Positions 48,181-59,500 of a DNA stretch of 64,000 nt are shown one piece after another. This stretch comes from Acorus gramineus. Its lineage: Eukaryota > Streptophyta > Magnoliopsida > Acorales > Acoraceae. The DNA is taken from positions 21,788,433 through 21,852,432 of the forward strand of contig CM060847.1 in NCBI GenBank assembly GCA_030737835.1, in the 5' to 3' direction. Both the position numbers and the translations under genes were made by a program. Under the pieces are notes generated by a model. That model was given only the letters and a program-made list of their open reading frames with translations, was not told the origin of the DNA and made no database searches. Position 1 is the first letter of the stretch, and every line of letters starts with the position of its first letter.

Positions 48181-48989
48181 CAAAGGGGGAGGATAAATGG
48201 ATCGGAGGTGGCCGGAGATGGAGAAGGTGGAGGAAAAATGGAGGGAGAGAAAACAAAGGAAAAAAGGCTTTAAAAAAAATGCTTTGGGTGGGGTTGTGAA
48301 ACAAATCTTCATGTATATATATTAGGGGTGGGTTAGAAACCTTTAAAAATTTGTTAGGGTGGGACAGAAAACGGGGTGGGTAAGAAAATACAAGGGGTGG
48401 TAATGTATGTGCCCTTAAAGTTAACATAGATGCAAATCATCAGTGCAGATGATTTTGAGATGTTGGAGGAAAAACTAAAGAATTGTAGGTTATAATAAAT
48501 TATCTATAACATCTTATAAAGAGATACAACAAATAGAACTTTTTCAACCGCACAAGCATAGATATTTCTCAAAATGAGGAGGAGAGTAACGCAATCCCAA
48601 TGTATTGACTTTCCTATATAGAGGACAACTTTTACAATAAGAGATTATAACTACTTCTCAAAATTAAGTGAACAGCCATGTAATTCTAAGTTAACTATAT
48701 TGGGTTGCATTAACATTTTTTTTCCTGAGATTTTATATCATCTGCTTTTCTTATATTTGTCTCCAAGAGGATGACAGTCTACAATGAAAGAAGAAGTGAA
48801 TCTCTAATAAAAAAATCAATACTTTCTACTTGATATAGTATCGTCTTATTAGTAGGCGCACAAGATCGTTGAATATTCAGATTATGTAAAAAAAAAAAAA
48901 AGCACTATATCGGATCAGAGCTTCAGTTTTCGTTTGCTCTAAGAGTTAAGGGAAACGGCTTCTCAAATGAAAGGGGGTGGGTGGGGGAG

Positions 48990-49230
48990 GACAAGAGCAA
49001 GGCAAGCTGGATCGGGTTATCTTTGTTGCTTGCAGGCGCATGGGCTATCTGGAGGGCACACAATGAGGTGGTTTATAGGGAGAGAGTCTTTTATTTTGAA
49101 AATATTTGAGAGATAGGTTCATTAGAGTAGGGTAAGATTTTGGCTGGTGCTTCGGGGGTTGTGGTGACCAAATGGGAGCTGCGGGTGATCGAGTAGGCCA
49201 GTGGCGCGTTTTCGATTAGAAAATTTTTCT
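48990..49230 (+). pseudogene. LINE (L1-type) ORF2 tail fragment
   Basis: In one plus-strand frame the text reads WIGLSLLLAGAWAIWRAHNE followed by VVYRERVFYFENI and a stop. This is the pattern of the segment after the zinc-binding domain of plant L1 reverse transcriptases (LLLWAIWKARNEVVF-type). Only this tail survives; reverse transcriptase and endonuclease are absent. Confidence 0.42.
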
Positions 49231-49369
49231 ACTTGACTTTTCAGTGCTTGATTTCTTTTTTTCTTGTTTTCTATCTATATTCGGACATGGTTTGTTTTGA
49301 GTATTTGAAATAGAATATGTCCAAATTTCCTTAAACAAAACACTATATCTTCAACTAGTAAATAAAATA

Positions 49370-49596
49370 GTCCCGTACTATCTTGGTGCAGTGGATGGAC
49401 ACCCCACCTCTCCTCTAACGGACGTGGGATCGAATCCTGGGCGGTCCCAATGAACAAACACAACTGGTAATGGGCCACGGGCCCATGCTGTTGTTGTCAC
49501 TTCTTGTAAAACCAGTCCTTTGGGCTGAGTATGTAATAGCCTTACAAGGCTTGTAGTCTGTATTTACCGTATAGGGCCTCCAAACCAAAAAATAAA
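49370..49596 (+). mobile_element. tRNA-derived SINE
   Basis: A polymerase III box A-like TGGTGCAGTGGATGG (about 49385-49399) and box B-like GATCGAATCC (about 49428-49437) are correctly spaced near the 5' end. The body is unrelated to tRNA and ends in an A-rich tail. A 9-bp duplication AATAAAATA lies at 49361-49369 and 49597-49605. Length of about 227 bp fits plant SINEs. Confidence 0.68.
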
Positions 49597-49869
49597 AATA
49601 AAATAACATGCAATGGCTAATTTTCTAATACAACTTCTCATTTCTGCAAAATGATTTTTTTTATTCGTCATGGATTCATCAGGTTAAATTTTACAATGTT
49701 AAAAAATTGAAAAAGAGAGAATTTGGAAGAAGAAAAAAAAGAGGAAATGAGAGATAAACGAGGAAAACCATATACATCTGATAATTCAATTATATGATTA
49801 TCTGATGTGATTCTGCGAGACAAACTCAATCATACCATCATTCATATTTTTTGAAGTTTCATTCTCTAC

Positions 49870-50300
49870 CCGCTTGGGCAGTGGAATAAAGGGATAATAG
49901 GAGGGAATAGTGGAGAATAAGCTAGAAAAGTTGTTTGTTTGAAATGAATAGATAAGTATAGCTATACTAGAATAGGTGAGAATAAATTAGTATTTGTAAT
50001 CCAGGTTACCATGGAATTATGTTATTCCACACAATTTATTCCACTTATATAAAGGGACCCACATGTCAAATCAATTGTCATCACTTCTTAAAAATCAAGG
50101 CCCACAAGTCAAATCTTATTTTCATCTTTTATAAATCATTATTCAATTTTTTTATTGTCAACTTATCCATAGTTAACCAAGCAACAAAAATTTTAATATT
50201 ATGCTAACCAATGAGAATAACTAAAAACACAATCAAACAAAAAAAACATTTATTCCACGGGTATAGTTATATATTCCCCGAATAGTTATAAATCTCATAA
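49870..50300 (-). mobile_element. MITE copy C (reverse orientation)
   Basis: The reverse complement matches MITE copies A and B: GGAATAAATG near the start, TTTGATTGTGTTTTTAGTTA, TTTGACTTGTGGGC, TTATTCTCACCTATTCTA. Ends are approximate. Confidence 0.6.
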
Positions 50301-50309
50301 CAGTTTATG

Positions 50310-51480
50310 TCTGATCAAATCAAGTATTAATTATATGTGGTTAATAAATATAATATCATTGACCATTGTGTCTTATGTTATCTTTGAATTGGAGCTAAAA
50401 AAAATTGTGTTAACAATTAATGCTCTTTGCATAAGCACACAATTCATTCTAATATATATACCTTTTTTATTTATAAAAATTATATATCTTTTTCATGAAC
50501 CTTGTTTAGATCGCGATATAAGCTATTCCAGGATAGATAATCATTCCAATATAAGTAAAGAATAAATTATTGTTTGTTTGGTTGTGTTTTTAGTTATTCT
50601 TTTTAAAAAATGTAATGATAAATTTTTGTTGTTTGGTTAATAATGAAGAATGTGATGTGAATAAGAATTTATAAAAGGTAAAAAAAAATTAATTTGATAT
50701 GTGAGTCCCCTGATTTAATAGAGATGGTAACAGGTGATTTGATATGTCAGTCCATTTGTACCAATGAAATAGATTAGATAGAATAACACAATTCCAGGGG
50801 GGACTTAGAATACCAATACCGGCTCATTCTCACCTATTCTGACATAATTATACTCTTTTATTCCTTGCAAACAAACATCTTTTGGTCTTATTCTCTTTTA
50901 TTCCTCTTTATTCCTTCCCTATACTCATATTCTCGCGTGGGGACTGGATTGCATGTGAAGTTTTAAGGAACATTTTACTGCTTTGCTTGCTAAATTTTTG
51001 GGTGCAGTCTAAATTTTTTTTTTTGTCAAAATACAATGATTTTTAGAGGAAAGAGTCAAATGACATCACCTAGATGAGACAAAAATACGAAGGAAAATGT
51101 TAGGGACACCCGATCTTTTTTATGTTCTACTTTTACAATATTTATGGTCCAAATTTTTAAATGTATATGTTTGTATAATGAAATAAAAATGAAATTTGGA
51201 TGTCTTTTTATAGTTTCATAATTAGTATACACTAGCTTAATACTTATGAATATGTGCATATCAACGCCCATTTATCAATGTGTGCATGAAGCACCTATGG
51301 ATAATATATAAACTTTAATTCATAATTATATATAATTTTTTCCCTTCATTAAAGTATGTTCGTTTATGTACATAGGTAGTATAATGTTTTTAATAATAAA
51401 TAATAGTATTAATCATGTGTTTCTCACACAAGATTTGAATCATAAAACTCAGGGGTATCAATATTTATGGAGAAAAAAGA
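50310..51480 (+). repeat. Dispersed repeat, copy 2, interrupted by MITE copy B
   Basis: It aligns with 31540-32340. The pieces on either side of 50505-50930 are continuous in copy 1, so copy 1 serves as the empty site. Confidence 0.6.
50505..50930 (+). mobile_element. MITE copy B, uninterrupted
   Basis: It starts near GCGATATAAGCTATTCCAGG and ends near TTATTCCTTCCCTATACTC. It aligns end to end with the split copy A. No coding capacity. Confidence 0.65.
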
Positions 51481-51579
51481 CATAACAAACATCATAGGTT
51501 CTTGGTGACTTGGCTAGCACCATGGTTGCCACCATAGAAAGAAAAAAAAGAAAAAAAAAAAACATGTTTGCTATGTGTT

Positions 51580-51775
51580 TCTCAACCAGAGTCTTGATGA
51601 GCTGACTAATATCATGGATTTGTTGATCTCATTGACACGTGTTCGACTCTCACCCTTGACTTATTCATATGTGTCCGTAAAGAAACTTCTGACTGAATAG
51701 GTGCGAATACAAGGAGATTAATCTTTGTTTTAAAGAGTTTAGAATACCTTCAATAATAAAATAAATAAATAAATA
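51580..51775 (+). mobile_element. Possible second SINE
   Basis: A box A-like TGATGAGCTGACTAATATC (about 51576) precedes a box B-like GTGTTCGACTCTCAC (about 51639), and the unit ends in an AATAAATAAATAAATA tail. No clear duplication was found, so this is tentative. Confidence 0.33.
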
Positions 51776-52208
51776 TGAAAAAAGGCGTGACAAACATCAT
51801 AACATTAGTTCATTTAATCAGCATGACATATCTGTCTGGGTTTGCATGAAAATGCAGGAGACATGACAACCAGATATGTTATAAGATAAAATTTATTGTT
51901 TTGTTCATCATTACATCCATGTAATTTAATATAAATAAAAACAAATTAAAATAATAGTGATAGTGAGTATTGAAGATATAAGATATTGGAGGAAAACCAA
52001 TGCTATTAATAGGTCGTTAAAGAAGTTGGTGTATACAATATTAAAAAAATATATTATAAGTTTTGTAATAATCTTGCATAAAATTTTGGGGCTGGGAAAT
52101 TGTTACCACTTATTTTATTTTATGCACCATCTTTATCTAAATGGATGTCATTCATACACTTCTCATTTATAATGACTAAGAACAACATTGGAGCAAGGAA
52201 TTAGAGCG

Positions 52209-52211
<3 letters not shown>

Positions 52212-52249
<38 letters not shown>
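52212..52249. repeat. Poly-G tract, 38 bases
   Basis: An uninterrupted run of 38 G between CGACC and CATGAGG. Confidence 0.9.
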
Positions 52250-52251
<2 letters not shown>

Positions 52252-53204
52252 TGAGGGTTAGGAGATAGAAGAAGATAAAAAGAATAATTATATATAGATA
52301 TATGATAAGTTAAAACAAAATTAAAACAATTGAATATGTAATGATCGAGTCCTTGAAGTAATGATGATTTAGTTTGAAGGTTTGTTTTTTACTTATTTTC
52401 CTGTATTTGGTGACTTGGAATAATTTATAGAAGATTTAGAAAAAAATATTGAAATATCATTATTCTCATCACAACGAATAGAACAAAAACAAAGCTTCAA
52501 AATTGAAAAAATGAATATGAAAAAAAAAAATTGATCACGAAAACATATAAGGATATCCTTAAGCTTATATTTTGAAAAAAAAAATTTAAACGTCACTCCA
52601 AAAAATCTGAAAGACTCAATATAACAATGATTAAAAATTAAAATAAATAAATAAAAAATTACTAAAATATCTAAATTAGTGATTTTTCAACCTCTCAAAA
52701 CCATATACCAATATTTCTGTGAAAACAAAACTTTTCACTTTTTTTTTTCAAAAGACATGCAACTCCAAATCTCAATGAGCGCTAATAAACTCAAGTCTTT
52801 TTTGTAATCCAATTTGCATTTGTCATGTCTAATGTAACATATAAAATCAATTAATGCAATACATGTTACACTATTACAGAAAATATAAATAAAATATATA
52901 CATTTATTTCATATGAGTATATACCTTATTTCTATAAAAGATTAATATACTTTATTATATAGACATATACTTTAAAAAAATAATGTAATGTATACATGTT
53001 AACTGGATGCAAATGGGACTACACATAATATTTTTGAATTTTAAACACACTCCTTAAATCAGGGTTTTTGCATATATAACCCCTAAAATTCAAAAGGGTT
53101 TAAATTGTGCACGAATACCATTTTGAAAGGTATTCCTGGAAAACTTTTAAAAAAAAATATTGTATAAAATACCCCTCAAAAAGGCATTCATGCAAAATTT
53201 AAAC

Positions 53205-53716
53205 CATTTTGTGGGTGGAACCACCCTACAAATTTGGCCTGGATAAGCCCACCACTCAAATCTAAAATACATATAAACCCTTCTCGTAGGTTCTGAAATT
53301 AGTTAGACATCTGAGATGTTTATGTAATTATATTTCATATACAATATACATGTCGATGGGAACAGAAAAAAAAAAGTTTATGAGTTTTAAATGGGTTAGA
53401 CACCTATGGCATAGCATTATCAGTCAATAAACATAGATTTATATCACACCATGTACATCATCAACAATTGCATTATCACATATAGCTTTTGATTTCAAAG
53501 AAAATTAAAAAAAAAAAAACATATAAATGACAATGACCTAATGTGAGAGTATCTGATCTTATTGGAGATCGATTTGACAGTGGCCTGGTGGGTGTGGTGA
53601 ATCATTTTAAGGGCATTTATATGGAAGGGGATTTAGAGAAAACTAAAATGATGGGCAGTGGTTTTAAAGAAGGTGGTGCCTAAAATAAACTAGGTGGTGA
53701 TAATATCTCTGCCATA
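53205..53716. mobile_element. Decayed relative of the 3.5-kb MULE
   Basis: It holds one full and one partial unit of the GTTAGACAC repeat (about 53300-53410) and ends in GGTGGTGATAATATCTCTGCC, like the right end of the large MULE (GGTAGTGGGAGTATCGCTGCCC). The left end is unclear. Confidence 0.45.
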
Positions 53717-54682
53717 GTTGTTTGAGCGGCTAGACGAGTCTAGACGGTGGTCAACCACCTATTCAAGTCTAGACTGTGCTTAATTACATTTACATGTTAT
53801 CAAGATTTTACATATAATACCTATATAAAATCAGATATAATCAGCCACTACAGTACATTAATTTGACATATGTAAATTAAATTATAATATTATAGTGGAT
53901 GATGATAAAACATAAATTTTTTATTGTGATATTGTACATTAAAAAAAAATAGTGAGTGATGACCAAAAAAAAAAAAAAAATTTAAGTATTAAAAAATAAT
54001 TATAATAATAAAATATGTATATGTCATATGAGTACGTGATAATATTAAAATAACAATAAATAGTCATTAAAATATAAATAAGTTAAAAGGTGAGGGAATC
54101 CATGCAATGCATGGGTGACAAGTAGCATAGAAAAAAATTTAAAAATAACCATCCTTTCTTTTTTGACACATGTTAATCACATCAGTCAAGAACTCTTTAA
54201 AAAAAACTCATCATACATGAATAAAAGGGTGGTTTTAAAATAAGAGAGAGTAATATGTGAGAGTAGAACAAAAAAAACATAAAAAAAATCAGACAAATAA
54301 AATGGAGGATTTTAAAAGAGCCTAATATGTTAAGTTAATGAACGCCTAGTTTTGTTGAGGTGAATCATTTAAATTAATTTGTTAATATTCGACTTGTCAA
54401 CAAGAATTTAAATTTTAAAAAATTAATAATTTAGCTTGAAATTTCTAATTTTAGATCAGTATTTATATAAATTAAAAAAATAATTCCATTGATTGTAAGA
54501 GTTCTAGATATTTGTAAAATTTTATTTAAGCTTATTAAAACTGTAGATATAGTTTCTGGTGATAGATTTTGTTTCATTAATTTTGTCATAAAGCTTATAC
54601 TCGTAACAATTTTATAATTTCATTTTATTTTAAATTGAAAATTTCTTACAGTCCAACCAGTTGTAGAATTACTTTTTAATAA

Positions 54683-55725
54683 GGAAAAAATCCAAATAAC
54701 CCCCTGTAAATAGGAGTGGTAAATAAGCCGAGCTGCTCGGGCTCAGTTTTGGCTCGGCTTTGTTAAAGCTCATATAGTCTTGTTCGATTAGATAAATGAG
54801 TTAAGCTTGAATAATTTTTAAAGCTCGATTATAAACGAGTCAAGCCCAAGCTAAGCCATGAGCTTATACGAGCTCGTTTCGAATATGATAGTTTAGTGAT
54901 AATTTTTAATATGATTATTTATTTTTTGCATGTTATTTGTTTTCTTCATGTTTTAATTGGTAAACGAGCTTTTTTTTAGCTAAACGAGAGTCTAACGAGC
55001 TTTTTTGAGAGCTAAATGAGCCCGAGCGCAACCCTTGGTTTGAGCATGCACTTGAGCTCGTTTTATAAACAAGTTGAGCTGAGCTTTAACCGAGCTTTTC
55101 AAGAGCCAAACGAGCCGAGCTTGAACAAAAAATTAAACTCGGTTCTGAGCTGAGCCTAATTATACATGAGCCGAGCTTGAACATGTCAAAACTTAGCTAG
55201 CTCAGCTCATTTACCACCCCTACCTGTAAACTGTCTGAAATCCATATAACCCGCTGACTTTTCCTAAAGTCCATAAAACCTAAATCCAAATAGCCCCTTG
55301 TGTTAAATTTTAGTTGACAGATTAAGATTATTCTGTCTGGTTAACCCTAGTTGGAAACATAATATATCAAAAAACCCTTAAAATGTGTTAAAAATGTGAA
55401 AAATATCTGTAAATGATGATTTAATCCCTCCAAATAGGGTTTTATAATCTATCCGGAGGGGTAAAATTATCATGTACATAATGTTTTTCGCATTTTTAAC
55501 AAATTGTAAGGATATTTTAGTATAATGTGTTTTCAGTCAAAATCAACAAAATAGAATTCACATAATATTACTCATCTATCAGTGAAATATTACTCATCTA
55601 TCAATGAAAATTTAATTGAGAGGGTTATTTGAATTTATATATACTTTTCAGGGGTTTATATGGTATTTAGGAAAAGTCAAGGGGTTATATGGATTTCAAA
55701 TACAAAGGGTTATTTGGATTTTTCC
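54683..55725. mobile_element. Mutator-like MITE with long inverted repeats, host of a hAT insertion
   Basis: The ends GGAAAAAATCCAAATAACCC and (reverse complement) GGAAAAATCCAAATAACCC are inverted. Further arms match too, such as TGAAATCCATATAACC against GGTTATATGGATTTCA. A perfect 10-bp duplication TTTTTAATAA flanks it (54673-54682 and 55726-55735), as in MULEs. It is 1043 bp, about 520 bp without the inserted hAT. Confidence 0.8.
54711..55222. mobile_element. hAT-like MITE inside the left arm of the MULE
   Basis: Inverted ends TAGGAGTGGTAAAT and (reverse complement) TAGGGGTGGTAAATGAGC, with a perfect 8-bp duplication CCTGTAAA (54703-54710 and 55223-55230). The 512-bp body is built of GAGCTCG/CGAGCC-type words in both orientations. 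No coding capacity. Confidence 0.8.
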
Positions 55726-55965
55726 TTTTTAATAATTATACATATAAAATTTTGTGTAAAATGTAGAGATAATTCTTTCTCAAGAAAAAAATTGGAACAC
55801 AAAAAACAATTCTTCTGGTGACACGTTAAATTATGAAAGCAATAACATTATCCACGAAAATTGAAAGTGTTTAATGTGGGTTAATACATGAAATCTTAAT
55901 CAAATTTAAATTAATGTTCCATAAAGTCCTTCCTCAAGACCAAGGGCCTGTTTAGCACCAATTGC

Positions 55966-56171
55966 GGGTGCATTCGATTGCATGACTGCAAAATTGATTC
56001 TGTAGAATTTTGGGTTTTAAAACTGATTATGTAGGAAACTTACTTCTCACAGCTTTTGAAAATTGTAGTTGTTTAGTACTATTTGCCTGAAATATATTTA
56101 CAAGAAGATGTTACAGTTAAACTTTTTGGTTTTACGATTGCAGAAACTGCCCAATCGTGCAACCAAACACT
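55966..56171. mobile_element. Decayed hAT-like MITE, relative of 22412-22614
   Basis: The ends GGGTGCATTCGATTGCATGA and (reverse complement) AGTGTTTGGTTGCACGATTG resemble the inverted ends of the MITE in copia element 2. Internal words such as TTCTGTAG and CTGCAATCG recur. Confidence 0.5.
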
Positions 56172-56238
56172 GACTTGTTCTAATTTTTCAAAAACATTTT
56201 TTTACCAAATAATTAATTAGTTTCGAAGAAAAAATTTA

Positions 56239-56512
56239 GGGTTTTTTATTTTTAAGTCCCCGTAACTATAGGATTTAGTGATCGATCCCTCACTTCTTCA
56301 TATTTTGGTTTTAGTCCCCAGATTTAAAGGATATGTTCCTTTTTAGTCTCTGGGAGGGACTTATCCCTAAATTATTTGGTTTTCTTTTTAGTTCATTGGA
56401 GGAACTGAAAGGAACATATCTTTTAAATCTGAGGAGTAAAATCAAAATATGAAGAAGTGAGAGATCGATCACTAAATGCTATAATTTATGGAGACTTAAA
56501 AATAAAAAACCT
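56239..56512. mobile_element. Foldback MITE with a 9-bp target duplication
   Basis: The two arms of about 115 bp are inverted copies, for example TTTAGTGATCGATCCCTCAC on the left against GTGAGAGATCGATCACTAAA on the right. A perfect 9-bp duplication AAAAATTTA lies at 56230-56238 and 56513-56521, pointing to the Mutator superfamily. Confidence 0.78.
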
Positions 56513-56804
56513 AAAAATTTATTATATATACTTTGGAAAAAAAACAACATTTATTCTTATAGGTTGAAGATCATGATGGACAATTTACCACTTCACACTT
56601 TTACAACTTCTAAATATTGAGATTCACTAAAATAGATTGGGGGCGGATATTCCCACCACCCCCATTTATATTAAACACCACCCTTTATTTACAATATTGC
56701 CATCCGTGCATAACTCTCAAAAATGCATTAAGGGCACCACCCTCTTTTTCACCACCCTAAGTAATTGGTTAGGTCAATCCCACCACCCTAAGTAATTGGC
56801 ATAA

Positions 56805-57355
56805 GTTAGACACATGGGATGTCTATGTAATTTTATTTCCTAGACAATGTCGTTGTCGATGAAAATAGAAAAAAAAAACATGTAGGTTCTGGAATGAGTT
56901 AGACACATAGGGTGTCTACATAATTATATTTCTTAGACAATTCCTATGTCGATGAACACGGAAAAAAAATCATGTAGGTTCTGGAATGAGTTAGACACAT
57001 GAGATGTCTATATAATTATATTTCCTAGACAATGGCCATGTTAATGCAAACAGAAAAGAAAACCTTAGGTTCTGGAATGCATTAGACACATAGGGTGTCT
57101 ACATAATTATATTTATTAGACAATTCCTATGTCGATAGACATAGAAAAAAAATATTGTAGGTTCTAGAATGCGTTAGACACATGAAATGTCTACATAATT
57201 ATATTTCCTAGACAATGACCCTGTCGATGGAAACAGAAAAAAAACCTGTAGGTTTTCGAATGAGTTAGACACATGGAGTGCTTACATAATTATATTTTCT
57301 AGACAATATCCATGTCGATGGAAACAGAAAAAACTCTGTAGGTTCTGGAATGAGT
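56805..57355. repeat. Tandem array 1 in the MULE, six units of about 92 bp
   Basis: Units start (G)TTAGACACAT at 56805, 56898, 56990, 57081, 57173 and 57264. Each holds AATTATATTTCCTAGACAAT, TGTCGATG, an A run and TGTAGGTTCTGGAATG. A partial unit follows. Confidence 0.85.
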
Positions 57356-57925
57356 TATAGTTGTGTGTTTTACTACACCAATGTCAATGGTTGTAGTAAT
57401 TGGAGACTATTACTGTCGAACACATAAATGTATGAAAGTTTTAATATTTTTTTTAAAGGTTAGATACATCGTGTGTCGAGTATATGTGTATTGTTAGACA
57501 GTTTGTTTTTCTATTCTTGCGTAAATCAAGTTTCCTCATGAAACATAAGGAAAAAATTCACAAATTTAACACGAATTACTTATCCAATAAAACATTTACA
57601 AACACATTCAACATTCATATTCAATAGACATTCACATTCCCCAAAACACATTGACATTAATTAACATATTCACCCCTAAAGTATTATGAGGTTCTACAAA
57701 CACAACCAAATCATAATACAATCATGTGTTGAAACCTAAATAGTTTCATTTAAACTTCTGTTTCAATACACATAATACAAATTAAAACCACAAAACACAT
57801 AAAAAATTATTCAACACTAATTGTTTGTGGGCACTGAAATCTATAACACAAAAAAATTGAAAAATTTATTCTAACATGAATCAACTAATTCATCAATGTC
57901 GATTGTGCATTTGCTTTGACATACA

Positions 57926-58118
57926 TCACACAGGTTTTGAGTCATGAAGTGGTGTTCCATCTTGCAAACAATGTATCATGTATCCAACTACTCTCTGCGT
58001 AGCCTTAATAGTTGTCTCCTGTCTCGAATTGTGGTTCATCATCTGAAACCATGCCATGTACCCCGAAACCACCTCCCAAGGTGTAGGTACTGGCTCGTCA
58101 TGCCAATAATACTCTTCT
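57926..58118 (-). pseudogene. Exon-like piece inside the MULE, tentatively plant mobile domain-like
   Basis: On the minus strand a strong acceptor (TTTTTTTCTCTTAG) precedes a frame reading WHDEPVPTPWEVVSGYMAWF, then QMMNHNSRQETTIKATQRVV and GYMIHCLQDGTPLHDSKPV and a stop. The codons look protein-coding, unlike the surroundings. The style (YMAWF after a short acidic linker) is reminiscent of the end of plant mobile domain (MAIN-like) proteins, which are known to travel with MULEs. That family call is a guess. Earlier exons were not found. It could be a captured host fragment. Confidence 0.33.
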
Positions 58119-59036
58119 CTAAGAGAAAAAAAAGAAGAGATTCATCAATGCCACCAACATACAAACACTGAAAATTTGACTAATACATAGTATTTAATTC
58201 AATGAGTTACTAAAATGCATTCACAACGCTATCTTTCAATCCTAAATCATTCAAATTCATCCAACACAATTCATTTTTCTAAAAAGATACCCTAACTTTC
58301 TCTAAATTATCTTTACTAGATTGATTGGAGCATGAATAAATTAGTATTACATTATTGTTTAAATATAGTTCTCAACAATATGTATTGAACCATTTTACAA
58401 TTTTATATCAATGTCAGTATACTAATTCATCTCATGAATATGTTCAACATGCCAACAATAATATTCTCTAAGGGGAATTTTTTTTCCCAACCAACGCCAC
58501 CAACATACAAATTAATGAAAATTAAACCAAAATGCATACCATCCCTAGCTTTGACTAATGTATTGAAATTCAACCAACACACTTCGTTATGAAATAAACA
58601 AAAAATAAAATAAAAATAAACATAACTTTATATATCAAAAAACCCAAGCTCTCTTTCAAAGCCCTAACTTTCCCTATCAAAACCCTAACTTATCTACAAG
58701 AAGAACAATAATACTCATTAGATCACAATTAACAATTGATTAAAAAGATATTTTTAAAAAATAGATATATTAATTTATTTCAAGAGAGATGAGTTTATGG
58801 CCTCAAGAGTGGCACGGGGAGGACCTTACGGGGGTGGGGGGAAAGACTCCACGATGGCTTGTCATCGGCGTCCTCACAGCTGGAATAAACGGGAGGGGTA
58901 CTGAATGAGAGAAATAGCAGAGAGAAGAGAGAGAATTATGTTATGATATGTGAAGGGTGGTGAGGTTGGTGTATATGAATCTAAAATGCATATGACCTTT
59001 ATGAAAAAAAAAAAAAAACCGTTGGCTTTGAAATGG

Positions 59037-59500
59037 GTTAGACACATGGATTGTCTATGTAATTATATTTTCTAGACAATGTACCTGTCGATGGGAACAT
59101 AAAAAAACCCCGTAGGTTTGAGAATGGGTTAGACACATAAGTTGTCTATGTAATTATATTTTCTAGACAATGCACATGTCGATGGGAACAGAAAAAAAAA
59201 ACTCATAGTTTTTGGAATGGGTTAGACACATTCCATGTCTATGTAGTTATATTTCATAGACAATGTAACTGTCGACGGGAACATAAAAAATAACTCGTAG
59301 GTTCTGGAATAGATTAGACACATGGATTGTCTATGTTGTTATATTTCATCGACAAAGTACCTGTCGATGGGAACAAAAAAAAAAACCTCGTAGGTTCTGG
59401 AATGGATTAGACACATGGGGTGTCTACATAATTATATTTCTTAGACAATGTCCTTGGCGATGGGACCAAAACGAAACTAGTAGGTTCTAAGATTTATAAC
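59037..59500. repeat. Tandem array 2 in the MULE, five units of about 92 bp
   Basis: Units begin near 59037, 59128, 59221, 59312 and 59405, in the same orientation and with the same core text as array 1 (TTAGACACATGG, GTCTATGTAATTATATTT, TAGACAATG, TCGATGGGAAC). Confidence 0.85.

Larger units (their letters stand above)
46261..48959. other. AT-rich intergenic stretch
   Basis: No gene is recognised. It contains a tandem duplication at 47478-47752 and a G-rich minisatellite at about 48035-48180. Confidence 0.4.
51786..54672. other. AT-rich intergenic stretch with a poly-G run
   Basis: No gene is recognised. Besides the poly-G run and the MULE relative listed separately, a small inverted repeat (GGTTTAAATTGTGCACGAAT against TTCATGCAAAATTTAAACC) lies at about 53097-53203. 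Confidence 0.4.

Noticed and set aside
47987-48427. Proline-rich frame of 146 codons on the minus strand
   Set aside because: It coincides with a G-rich minisatellite and has no recognisable domain or splice context.
49385-49437. Possible functional tRNA gene
   Set aside because: Only box-like motifs are present; the cloverleaf cannot be completed and an A-rich tail with duplications shows a SINE.
56805-57355. 92-bp array considered as centromeric or other satellite
   Set aside because: Only six units and clearly inside a MULE with perfect target duplications.
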